NCBI GenBank assembly: GCA_918797485.1
Contig: CAKKNE010000006.1
Span: forward strand, 1,364,001-1,428,000
DNA from: Pelagomonas calceolata
Taxonomy: Eukaryota; Sar; Pelagophyceae; Pelagomonadales; Pelagomonadaceae
Direction: 5' to 3'
DNA: 64,000 bases
Positions within the stretch are counted from its first letter, which is position 1, and each line of letters opens with the position of its first letter. Under the pieces are notes generated by a model. The model was not told the DNA's origin. It saw nothing but the letters and a program-made list of their open reading frames with translations, and made no database searches. Of this stretch, positions 45,743 through 53,724 are shown piece after piece. Both the position numbers and the translations under genes were made by a program.

Positions 45743-48340
45743 ATGCACTTGCGACTGCTCTACATCGTGGCAACAGCAGCCGCTCTCGTCGCGCCGCCGC
45801 AGCGGTCGCGCTTGCCGCGCACCGTGACTTACGGCTTGCGCGATCGTCTATCGGGTGCATTCCCTAGGACCACAAAAGTCGCGAAACGGCTCGGCAACGC
45901 ATTTAAACGAAACCGTGACGAGGACGACGCGGCCGCGGTCGCCGCGGCTGCCGCTGCGGCCGCCGAAGCGGCGCGCGAGGAGGAAGAACGACTCGCCTCC
46001 GAGGCGGCAGAACTCGCGGCGGCCGAGCAGCGCGCGGCGGCCGCTGCCGCGGAGGAGGCGCGGGCCGTGGCCGAGCGCGATGCAGCAAGGGCGGCGAGTG
46101 AGGCCGCCGCCGACCAGCTCGCAGAAGCGGCAGCTGCGACGAAGGTCGAGGTGGTCATCGAGCCAGATACCGCACCTGCACCGCCGGTCGAGGAGGGGCC
46201 CTCAGTCGCTGACCTTGCGGCCGCCGCCGAGCGTGAGGCCGCGGCATTGGTTGAAGAGGTGAAGGCTATTGCCGACGAGGCCGAGGCGGCGGCGGCGCGC
46301 GCGGCCGAGGAAGACGCGGCGGCGGAGGCGGAGGCGGCGCGCGCGGCGGCTGAGAAGCGCGCCGCAGCGGACCGCGAGCAGGCCGAGGCCGAGGAACGGC
46401 GCCTTGCTGAGGAACAGGCGGAACGGGATCGCGTCGCCGCGGAGCAAGCCGAGGCCGACCGCGTCGCAGCGGAGGCGGACGCGGCGGCGCGGAAAGCCGA
46501 GCAGGAGGCCGAGACGGCACGGCTCGAGGCCGAACGGCTGGAAGTGGAACGGCTCGATGCCGAGCGCGTCGCGGCGGAGGAGGCCGAGGCCTCGCGCATC
46601 GCTCAGGAGGAAGCGGAAGCGGCGCGGCGCGAAGCCGTCGAGGCGGAGCAGCGTGCCGAAGCCGAGCGCCGCGCCGAGCAGGAGCGGGCCGAAGAAGCCG
46701 AAGCCGCGGTGGCGCGGGAACGCGCCGAGGAGGAGAAACGGCAAGCGGAGGCGGCCGCCGCAGAACGGGAGCGCCGGGAACTCGAGGAGAAGAAAGCCGC
46801 CGAGGCGCAGCAGCGCGCCGAGACCGAGGCCCGCGTGGCCGCGGAACAGGCGGACCGGGAGCGCGGCGAACGCGAAGCGGCCGAGGAGGCAAAGCGCGTG
46901 GCCGCCGAGGAGGAGGCACGCCTCGCCGCCGAAGCGAAGGCCGAAGAGGAACGTCTGAAGGCCGAAAAGGCCGAGGCCGAACGGTTAGAACAGGAGAGGA
47001 TCGCCGCCGAGCGCGCGGAGGCCGAACGACTCGCTGCGGAAGAGGCCGAGCGGGCGCGCCTCGAGGCCGAGGCCGAGGCGAAGGCGCAAGCCGAGGAGGC
47101 GGCCAAAACGATGACCGCCGCCGACAAGATGCGGGCCGCCGGCGAGGCACGGCGCGCCGCGGCCGAGGCCGAACGCGCGCGCAACGCCGAGGCGCTCGCG
47201 GCGGCGGAGGCGGCGCTGGCGCGGACCGCCGAAGCCCTCAAAAAGGAGGCTGCACCGGCGCCCGCGCCCGCGCCCGCGCCCGCGCCGCTCGTGAAGAAAC
47301 AGGACGATTCGCTCGCGGCGAAGGCGCTCGGCGCGTTTAGCGGCGCGTTTGGCAAGGCACTAGCGCCGGTCGCGGACGCCGCAGGCCAGGTGGCGTCGCA
47401 GGCCGCCGCGGCGGCCGGCGACGCCCTCAAGGAGAAGTTCGACGAAGCGCAACGGGAAGCCGAGGCGCGCCGCGCCGTCGAAGCGGCCGCGGCGGAAGAG
47501 CGGCGCAAGGCCCAGCGGGCCGCGGACAAGAAAGCCAACGAGGCGAAACGCGCCGCCAAACGCGAGGCCGACAAGCGGCGACGCGAGGAGGAACGCGTCG
47601 CGCGACGCGAGGCGGAAAAGCAAAGACGAGAGAAGGAACGCGCGGCCGAAAGGGAGGCCCAACGCATAGTGGCCGCCGAGAAAGCTCGAATGGCGCGCGA
47701 GGCCGCGGTAAAGGAGGCTGCCGACGCGGCGGCGGCGGCAGCCGCAGATGTCGCCAAGGGCGCCGCCGACGCGGCCGCGGGCGTTGTTGTCAACGCCGCG
47801 GATGCCGCGGTGAGCGGCGCCGCGCGGTCGGTGAAGTCGACGGTCGACGGCGTGACCGGAAAGATCGTCGAAGAAGCGGTGGCAAAGCCGGCCCGCGCCG
47901 CCGCGGAATTGCCCGGAAAATTGGCCTCCAAAGCTGCCGGCGCCGTCGCCGACGGGGCGAAAGGGGCCGCGGCCGCCACGGGCCAGGCGGCCGCCGACGC
48001 GGCGAAGGGGGCCGCTGCCGCGGCTCAAGGTGCCGCCGTCGGCGCTGCGTCTGCGGCTGGCCGCGCCGCTGCGGATGCCGCGAAGAACGCGGCGACAGGC
48101 CTCCTCGACGCGCTCAACCCCTTCAAAAAGGGCTCCGCCGACGCGCTTTCGAAGACCGCCGCGCCGCCGCCGCCGAAAAAGGCCGGCCCGAAGCCCGTGT
48201 CGCGCGAGGACACGGCGAAGGTCAAGGAGCGGTGCATGGCGAAGGTATTGATCCTCGTCGACCAGGGCGTGATCACCTCGGGTCAGGTAGAAAAATACTA
48301 CGAGGAGATGGTCGAGGACGAATTGAGTAAGCTCCGATGA
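45743..48340 (+). CDS. Plastid-type coiled-coil / LEA-like protein
   Basis: An 865-residue protein. The leader ([19 protein letters not shown]) followed by an Arg-rich stretch suggests secretory or plastid import. Residues about 55-500 are almost purely Ala/Glu/Arg ([17 protein letters not shown] blocks), a very long charged alpha helix or coiled coil resembling TolA. An Ala/Pro hinge follows (about 503-515). A second Glu/Arg stretch (about 560-650) leads to an Ala/Lys-rich region (about 655-790) with repeated [10 protein letters not shown] units like LEA-type amphipathic 11-mers. The end is globular and conserved-looking ([34 protein letters not shown]). Function unknown; it may bridge or stabilise membranes. 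Confidence 0.65.
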   Translation: MHLRLLYIVATAAALVAPPQRSRLPRTVTYGLRDRLSGAFPRTTKVAKRLGNAFKRNRDEDDAAAVAAAAAAAAEAAREEEERLASEAAELAAAEQRAAAAAAEEARAVAERDAARAASEAAADQLAEAAAATKVEVVIEPDTAPAPPVEEGPSVADLAAAAEREAAALVEEVKAIADEAEAAAARAAEEDAAAEAEAARAAAEKRAAADREQAEAEERRLAEEQAERDRVAAEQAEADRVAAEADAAARKAEQEAETARLEAERLEVERLDAERVAAEEAEASRIAQEEAEAARREAVEAEQRAEAERRAEQERAEEAEAAVARERAEEEKRQAEAAAAERERRELEEKKAAEAQQRAETEARVAAEQADRERGEREAAEEAKRVAAEEEARLAAEAKAEEERLKAEKAEAERLEQERIAAERAEAERLAAEEAERARLEAEAEAKAQAEEAAKTMTAADKMRAAGEARRAAAEAERARNAEALAAAEAALARTAEALKKEAAPAPAPAPAPAPLVKKQDDSLAAKALGAFSGAFGKALAPVADAAGQVASQAAAAAGDALKEKFDEAQREAEARRAVEAAAAEERRKAQRAADKKANEAKRAAKREADKRRREEERVARREAEKQRREKERAAEREAQRIVAAEKARMAREAAVKEAADAAAAAAADVAKGAADAAAGVVVNAADAAVSGAARSVKSTVDGVTGKIVEEAVAKPARAAAELPGKLASKAAGAVADGAKGAAAATGQAAADAAKGAAAAAQGAAVGAASAAGRAAADAAKNAATGLLDALNPFKKGSADALSKTAAPPPPKKAGPKPVSREDTAKVKERCMAKVLILVDQGVITSGQVEKYYEEMVEDELSKLR

Positions 48341-48351
48341 TGTGAATTTTT

Positions 48352-49002
48352 TTAGGTGCCCGCGCGCCGCCGCAGCTCCTCCACCGGCGGCGCGGGCTCG
48401 GGAATAGGGAGCCCGGGAAGCAACACCCCGAGCAGGATCTGCCAGCCCGGGATCGAGAACGCGTCCTCCTGGAAGACGACGAGCCCGTCGCGCACGCGAA
48501 ACGTCGTGTGCACCACATAAGGTTTGATGGTGGCGCCGGGCCCGACGCGCACGGAACCCGAGAGGCGCCAGTCGACGGCGATCTCCTCGCCGCGGGGCGC
48601 GCAGGCGATGACCTCGCAGCGCGCGTCCTCGCCGAATAATCGCGCGACGCCCTCGGCGTAGTTCTGAATGCCCGTCAATGAGACGTCCGGGTCCTCGAAT
48701 TTGAAATCATCGCTGAAGTATTCCGGGAGCACTTTCCCAGTCACGAACCACTCGCGCTCCCGCAGGCCGCGGTCGAGCGCGCCCACCAGCTCGCCGAGGG
48801 GCAGCGGCGTTTTCGGTTGATCCCAATCCACGCCGAGCTCAATCGGCGCCTGTTTTGGGATGAACCGCCCGAGAAATTCTGTCACGGGATTCACGTAATC
48901 TTCCTCTCCGCCCGCGTTTATGACGCGTGCGACGCTGCGTCTTGTGGGCACCAGGCCTGCAGCGCCCGACGCGGCAAGCAGCGCTGCAATGGCTCGCAGC
49001 AT
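48352..49002 (-). CDS. SnoaL-like/DUF2358-type organelle protein
   Basis: A 216-residue protein. The leader (MLRAIAALLAASGAAGLVP) followed by RRSVARV suggests plastid or mitochondrial import. The domain (about 65-190) resembles the NTF2/SnoaL-like DUF2358 family of algae and plants: ALDRGLREREWFVTGKVLPE, YFSDDFKFEDPDVSLTGIQNY, EEIAVDWRLSGSVR, YVVHTTFRVRDGLVVFQEDA. This fold forms a cone that binds small ligands, but no catalytic residues are apparent. The last hydrophobic stretch (WQILLGVLLPGLPIP) may sit at the membrane. The stop is 11 bp from that of the coiled-coil gene. Confidence 0.75.
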   Translation of the reverse strand: MLRAIAALLAASGAAGLVPTRRSVARVINAGGEEDYVNPVTEFLGRFIPKQAPIELGVDWDQPKTPLPLGELVGALDRGLREREWFVTGKVLPEYFSDDFKFEDPDVSLTGIQNYAEGVARLFGEDARCEVIACAPRGEEIAVDWRLSGSVRVGPGATIKPYVVHTTFRVRDGLVVFQEDAFSIPGWQILLGVLLPGLPIPEPAPPVEELRRRAGT

Positions 49003-49218
49003 TCTGAACAGCACCGATGTATGAGTGCACAAACCAAGCGCAACGGCGAAAACACAGCAGTTATGGTGAATATTTGCAGCAATATACGAGGCATGAAAAA
49101 CCCGATTTGATTGCGTCCGCGACGCATCCCATGGGATGCGCGCGCGCATTGGCGTACGCCGCAACGCCGCCGCCGCCGTCGTCGACGCAAGTTTAGGGAA
49201 CACCGACTTACCCCAGAA

Positions 49219-49935
49219 CTAATAGCCCGGCTGCGCCGCCGGCGGCTTCTGGAGCCCGTCCTCGAACGTGGGCGCCGCCGGCGCGGGCGCCTCCTCCTTC
49301 GGCTCTAAAATAGTGACCACGTCCGCGAGGGGCTCCTTGGGCCCCGTCTTGCCCGTCGCGTCGTGGGGCAGCATGATCGACACCTTGACGCCGAGGACGC
49401 CCTGGCGCATCAGCACGTGTCGCACCGCGGCGTCGATGTACGCGCGCTTCGAGTGGCCCGTCTTGATCATGTAGCCGTCCGTGAACTTCATGGCCTTGGC
49501 GCGCTGCGCTCGCAGCTTGCCCGAGACGACGACCTCGACGCCCTTCGCGCCGCTCTCCATCACGAACCGCACGACGCCGTAGCACGCCCGCCGTACCGCC
49601 AAACCGCCCAGTAATTTGTACTTCAAAGACTCGGCCTGGGCTTGCGAGCACAACCCTCGGTTCGCCACGCGCTCGGCGTACAATTCGACGGCGCCGTCCT
49701 GGAAGTGGAACCGCTTCTGGACCACGCTCGTGAGTTCGCGGATGCGCTGGCCCTTCTCGCCGAGCACATTTTGCGTGCGCGTCGCGCGGATGATGACCTC
49801 CGTGCGCAGCGGCGTCACTCTAACTTCCACGCCCGCGTAGCCGTCCTCCGCGAGCTCGCGCGTCAGGAGCTCGTTGAGCTCGGCATAGAATAAGCCGTCG
49901 GCCACGAACTTGCGCTTCTTCGAGATCTGGGACAT
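49219..49935 (-). CDS. RPS3: 40S ribosomal protein S3 (uS3)
   Basis: A 238-residue protein. It is an essential part of the small cytosolic ribosomal subunit at the mRNA entry site. The start [20 protein letters not shown] and the KH type 2 domain with its [10 protein letters not shown] loop (about 55-65) are hallmark. [20 protein letters not shown] and [20 protein letters not shown] are nearly identical to other eukaryotes. The C-terminus is Pro/Ala-rich. No intron, unlike many eukaryotic RPS3 genes. The upstream sequence has a CT-rich run just before the presumed leader. Confidence 0.97.
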   Translation of the reverse strand: MSQISKKRKFVADGLFYAELNELLTRELAEDGYAGVEVRVTPLRTEVIIRATRTQNVLGEKGQRIRELTSVVQKRFHFQDGAVELYAERVANRGLCSQAQAESLKYKLLGGLAVRRACYGVVRFVMESGAKGVEVVVSGKLRAQRAKAMKFTDGYMIKTGHSKRAYIDAAVRHVLMRQGVLGVKVSIMLPHDATGKTGPKEPLADVVTILEPKEEAPAPAAPTFEDGLQKPPAAQPGY

Positions 49936-50545
49936 TTTGCCTGCGGGCGGTGAGCGGCGGTCGCGCGCGGGGGCCTCTTTCTCTCTACAACATCGCTCTT
50001 GTTCGCTGCTGCGTCGATGGCGTCCGCTTGCGCCCTAGTTTTGAGCGCACCGCTGCCGCGGCGGCGTCGCAGAGCCGGCTCGAGCGGTGCTGCCTCGCCG
50101 CTGCTGCGTGCTCGCTCCGCGTCGCGGTGCCTCGACGCTTTGCGAGACGCTTCCGAGGGGGCTCCTGGGTCCTGTGACGGGACGCCGGCACGCACCGGCT
50201 GTCAGCTGTCGCGTGAGACGGCAATCAAAGCTTATCTCCGATTTTGTTGAGCGACGGCCGCGGGTTTTGGAAAGATTTTTGCGCCGGCGTGTAGCGCCAA
50301 GCAGCCCTCAGAAACACCTCGAGGACGGATAGGCCCGCTTACGGACAGCTGGGCGGGATTACTAGTGTCTTACAAACGCTAGGTACACAAACTCGCGGTC
50401 GACCACAAGCCGCGCTATCTCCACGTTGGCAAGCGTTCGCGACGTCTGGGGACTCTCCACGAGCCACCTCGCCAGCCGCCGCAACGCCTTGCGCTTCGCC
50501 GCCGCACTAGCAGCACGCAAAAGCGACAGCACAAGCAAAGACAAA
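49936..50545. other. Long divergent spacer between RPS3 and Ski8 genes
   Basis: The region contains a CT-rich tract near 49975-49995 close to RPS3, one introner-core word (GCGTCGATGGCGT near 50011) and the CTAG palindrome (own entry) nearer the Ski8 gene. No coding frame is convincing. Confidence 0.5.
50362..50382 (+). promoter_or_regulatory. CTAG bipartite palindrome, copy 9
   Basis: Arms CTAGTGTC and ACGCTAG around TTACAA. It is 164-184 bp before the Ski8-like ATG and 427 bp from the RPS3 ATG, the largest distance seen on either side. Confidence 0.6.
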
Positions 50546-51622
50546 ATGGCCATGCTCTACTCGGAACGAGAAATCAAAGAGGCCCACGAGTCGGGCATCT
50601 GGAGTGTAGCTTGGACGGCTAGAGATGAAATCATCACCGCGTCGAATGACGAGACGTGCGCGATCTGGGACGCTAGTACTGGAGCCCAAAAGCACGTCCT
50701 GAGGGGCTGCGGCGGCGGCGCCGTGTCCGTCGTGAGCGATAGGACTGGGAACACCATCTGCAGTTCGTCTGTCGACTGCCACGTGAAAGTGTGGGACGCG
50801 GCATCTGGTGAATGCCGAGGCACCATAAACACGGGAAAAATTGACGGCCAGGTCGACGCGTGGACGCTGTGTTCCGATGGGGACCAGGAGCTTGTGTCGG
50901 GTTCGAATCGAGGCGCCGTCAACTGCTGGGATTTATCAACCCTACAAAAAACTGCATCACATACCATAGTAGAGGACGACAAATTCGTCCTGTCTGTTGG
51001 GAGACACGAAAACACGATCGCGGCGGCGACCTACGACGGCCAGCTTTGTATTGTAGATAGGAGAAGCGGCTCGGTCACGAAGTTCGAGCAGGACGGACGG
51101 GAGGACCCGGTCCGATCCCTATGTTTCGTGCGGGACGGCCATGGCGTGCTGTTTGCGGACGACGGCGGCACGGTGCGCTACTACGATAGGAGAGTCGACG
51201 CGAAGCCTTCCTACATATTCTACGTGAACCAGAGCTGGTGCATGACGGTCCGGGCGTCTCCTGATGGTACACATTTTTGTACGGCTGGAGCGGATAGACT
51301 CGTCAAGTTCTGGGATCTGAACATGAAGAACGAGATCGCGCGTATTGATGGTCATACTGATCAGATCTGGGAGGTCGCCTACAGTCCGGACGGCTCGCAA
51401 CTCGCGAGTTGTTCGGACGATTGCCGGGTCCGCTTCCACGACAAAGAACGCGCCGACATTGAGTTAAAACGCGACGCCGAGGAGGCCGCCGCGGCCCGAC
51501 AGGCGCACCAGGCCGCGCCGGCGCCGGCAGAAGGATTAGACGGCGCCGACGTGTCGTCGTTGCCGCCGGCGCCTCCATCGAGCTTCCTGCGCGAGGCGGC
51601 GAAGTGGGCGACGGTCGAGTAG
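50546..51622 (+). CDS. WD40 protein of the Ski8/WDR61 type
   Basis: A 358-residue seven-bladed WD40 propeller. Blades are recognised by AHESGIWSVAWTARDEIITA, ETCAIWDAST, CHVKVWDAASGE, GAVNCWDLST, RLVKFWDLNMKNEIARIDGH and QIWEVAYSPDGSQLASCSDD. The first blade (EAHESGIWSVAW) is closest to Ski8/WDR61, a member of the Ski complex in 3'-5' mRNA decay and of the Paf1 complex in animals and plants. Family identity is likely but other small WD40 proteins cannot be excluded. A C-terminal Ala/Pro tail follows the propeller. Start taken at MAMLYSER, which fits the family length. Confidence 0.78.
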   Translation: MAMLYSEREIKEAHESGIWSVAWTARDEIITASNDETCAIWDASTGAQKHVLRGCGGGAVSVVSDRTGNTICSSSVDCHVKVWDAASGECRGTINTGKIDGQVDAWTLCSDGDQELVSGSNRGAVNCWDLSTLQKTASHTIVEDDKFVLSVGRHENTIAAATYDGQLCIVDRRSGSVTKFEQDGREDPVRSLCFVRDGHGVLFADDGGTVRYYDRRVDAKPSYIFYVNQSWCMTVRASPDGTHFCTAGADRLVKFWDLNMKNEIARIDGHTDQIWEVAYSPDGSQLASCSDDCRVRFHDKERADIELKRDAEEAAAARQAHQAAPAPAEGLDGADVSSLPPAPPSSFLREAAKWATVE

Positions 51623-51846
51623 GGCTTCCTTTTAGTTAGTTGGGGAACTACGGGGGCGCTGCGATGGCGTCTCGGGAGTGCGTCTCGGGTCGCGGCGATG
51701 GCGCATGGGTGGCACCCGGTGCCATCGACGCGACCCGCCGTCGGCCCGTCGAAGCGAAGTCTCGCCGAAGCGAGAACGAAAGATCACCGCAAACTTTTGA
51801 AAAAACACGATAGAGTCCGAGTCGACGAAGTGGGCGACGGTCGAGT
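51601..51846. repeat. Direct repeat of the Ski8-gene end
   Basis: The 20 bases 51601-51620 recur exactly at 51827-51846, and imperfect similarity (CTTCCTTTTAG/ATTCTTAAAAT, then ACGGGGGCG) continues after both. In the first copy they encode the last residues before the stop. The 226-bp offset carries an introner-core hairpin. Confidence 0.65.
51687..51736. repeat. Introner-core hairpin between convergent genes
   Basis: Arms at 51687-51704 (GGGTCGCGGCGATGGCGC) and 51719-51736 (GTGCCATCGACGCGACCC) pair at 16 of 18 positions around a 14-nt loop. It has the same ACGCCATCGA-type core seen in introns and lies between the Ski8 and FG-GAP stops. Confidence 0.55.
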
Positions 51847-51893
51847 TGGTATTCTTAAAATTTACGGGGGCGATATGGGGGTCCACGTGCCGC

Positions 51894-53285
51894 CTAGAAA
51901 GCGAGAGCTGCGCCGGCGGCGAGGAGGGTCGCGGCGGCGGGGAGCGATCGCGCCGCGTCCGAGGTTAAATTGTAGGCCGACTGACTCGAAGACGCAGTCT
52001 TCTGAGGATTCTCCTCGTAGACGTAGGCCGAGCCCGATCCGAGGTTGAGCCATTGGCCGGCCCCGACCACGACGGAGGTGCCGTCGACTGCCACGGAGAT
52101 GCCGAAGGCGTCGCCCATCGCTCCAGGTGATGTCAGCTTGGCAAAATGATCGTGAGTGGCGCCGTCGTCGCTCGTGCGGTAGACGTAGGCCGCGCCCGTG
52201 CCGAAGTTCTTGGCGTAGGCTCCGACCACGATAGTTTCACCGTCGATGGCCACGGAGACGCCGAAGTAGTCGTCCGCCGCGGCGTCGGGGGCCGTCAGCT
52301 TGGTGTACACGAGGCCAGCATCGCTCAGTGAGTAGACGTAGGCCGAGCCCGAGTTGCAGAGGGGATTGTCGGTGCAGGCGTCGTTGTCGCTGTGGGCCCC
52401 GACCACGACGGTGCCGCTGTCGAAGGCCACGGACCAGCCAAAGCTGTCGCCCCCCTCGGCGTCTGTGGCCGTCAACTTGGCCATCTGACCGTACGTGGCG
52501 CCGTCGTCGCTCGTGCGGAAGAGGTAGGCCGCGCCCGAGCAGTCGAGGGAGGGGCAATACCCCTCCGGGATTTTCCGACTTTGGCTGGCCCCGACTACGA
52601 CGGTGGCGCCGCTGATGGCCACGGATTGGCCGAAGAGGTCCTCATAAGAGCCATCGGAGGCCGTCAACTTGTCCACCTCGGCGAACGTGTCCCAGCCGTC
52701 GGTCGTGCGGAAGACGTAGGCCGCCCCGGTTTGGGTGTTGGCGCCTCTGGCCCCGACCACGACGGTGTCTCCGTCGATCGCCACGGAGTGGCCGAAGTGG
52801 TCGCCCGCAGCGCCGTCGGAGGCCGTCAGCTTGGCCAGCTGTGCGCCGTCGCTCGCGCGGAAGACGTAGACCGCCCCCGTTACGTTGTTGTCGCCTCGGG
52901 CCCCGACCACGACGGTGTCTCCGTCGATAGCCAGGGATTCGCCGAAGAAGTTGCCCGCCGCGCCGTCGGCGGCCGTCAGCTTGAACAGCTCTTCGCCGTC
53001 GCTCGCTCGGAGGACGTAGACCGAGCCAATAATTATGGGGCAAGATTCCTGTCCAGGCAGCGCGGGGTCGCAGCCGGGCGCCCCGCTCACGATGGTGTCG
53101 CCGTCGACGCCCACCGCGAAGCCGTAGTTGCGCAGGGGCGCGGCGTCCGAGGCCGTCCGCGTCGCGAGCAGCTTGAAGGTGGCGGAGTCGCTCAGCCGCC
53201 GACGGCGCGCGCCGGCGGGGCGGGCCCCTTCGCGGTCCCGCGGGGCCGCGCCGCCGACGAGGGCGGCCAGCACCCAGAGCCGCAT
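51894..53285 (-). CDS. FG-GAP repeat cell-surface protein, GPI-type end
   Basis: A 463-residue secreted protein. After a signal peptide (MRLWVLAALVGGAAP) come seven FG-GAP/integrin-propeller-like repeats (about 35-430), each with a D-G-D-T-VVVGA strand (GDTVVVGARGDNNVTGAVYV) and a Y-V-F/Y-R-T/ASDG strand. They would form one seven-bladed beta propeller. Several blades carry paired Asp residues that could bind calcium. The C-terminus has a small-residue site (TSDAARS) and a hydrophobic tail (LPAAATLLAAGAALAF) that fits a GPI anchor. Numerous related genes exist in pelagophytes, to my knowledge. DNA of the repeats is tandemly similar but clearly diverged. Confidence 0.82.
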   Translation of the reverse strand: MRLWVLAALVGGAAPRDREGARPAGARRRRLSDSATFKLLATRTASDAAPLRNYGFAVGVDGDTIVSGAPGCDPALPGQESCPIIIGSVYVLRASDGEELFKLTAADGAAGNFFGESLAIDGDTVVVGARGDNNVTGAVYVFRASDGAQLAKLTASDGAAGDHFGHSVAIDGDTVVVGARGANTQTGAAYVFRTTDGWDTFAEVDKLTASDGSYEDLFGQSVAISGATVVVGASQSRKIPEGYCPSLDCSGAAYLFRTSDDGATYGQMAKLTATDAEGGDSFGWSVAFDSGTVVVGAHSDNDACTDNPLCNSGSAYVYSLSDAGLVYTKLTAPDAAADDYFGVSVAIDGETIVVGAYAKNFGTGAAYVYRTSDDGATHDHFAKLTSPGAMGDAFGISVAVDGTSVVVGAGQWLNLGSGSAYVYEENPQKTASSSQSAYNLTSDAARSLPAAATLLAAGAALAF

Positions 53286-53521
53286 CCTGTCCCCAATGCG
53301 CGGTCGCCTCCCGCCCGGGCCGGGGCAGCTCCTTGGTACGGTTCCGCCCGGGTTAGGGGGGGCAGCGTGTTGATCTCACTCCGATTTGTGGCCCCCCAAT
53401 AATTACTGGAGCCAGGCAAGCATGCAATCCACCCGCCTCCGATCGGCAAGCCCGTACTCGTCCGGGTGGGACTCGGTGCATGAGCCGCCACGCCCTCCCG
53501 CGGGCCAGCCCTGAAAAAATG

Positions 53522-53542
53522 CTAGTAAGTCTACGTAGCTAG
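53522..53542 (+). promoter_or_regulatory. CTAG palindrome, diverged copy
   Basis: CTAG at both ends at the standard spacing, with middle TAAGTCTACGTAG, only partly like the consensus. It sits in the divergent spacer between the FG-GAP and GH81 genes, 237 bp and about 183-203 bp from their ATGs. The rest of this 439-bp spacer holds nothing recognised. Confidence 0.35.
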
Positions 53543-53724
53543 GTCGATTTAGTCTTCATCAGTGCTGCAGTTGGAGCATGCCTTGGGAGCATCTATTGAA
53601 GTGAGCTGGCCATCGGAGTGTTGTGTCTGATCCGTTTAACATCAAGTGGGTTGCAACCACTGCTATACAGCGACATTGCTCATCGCTGGCATTCAGTGCA
53701 GGGCTAATTTGCTGTTGTAGAGCC

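Noticed and set aside
45447-45744. 99-residue N-terminal extension of the Noc3-like protein
   Set aside because: It would start on top of the divergent gene's ATG and pass through the promoter palindrome. Composition is that of spacer DNA.
50900-50915. GGTTCGAATC, a tRNA T-arm-like word
   Set aside because: It lies within the Ski8-like coding sequence, and no acceptor, D or anticodon arms surround it.
51894-53285. DNA repeats in the FG-GAP gene as a minisatellite
   Set aside because: Units are diverged and in frame, fitting propeller blades of one protein rather than a DNA-level tandem repeat.
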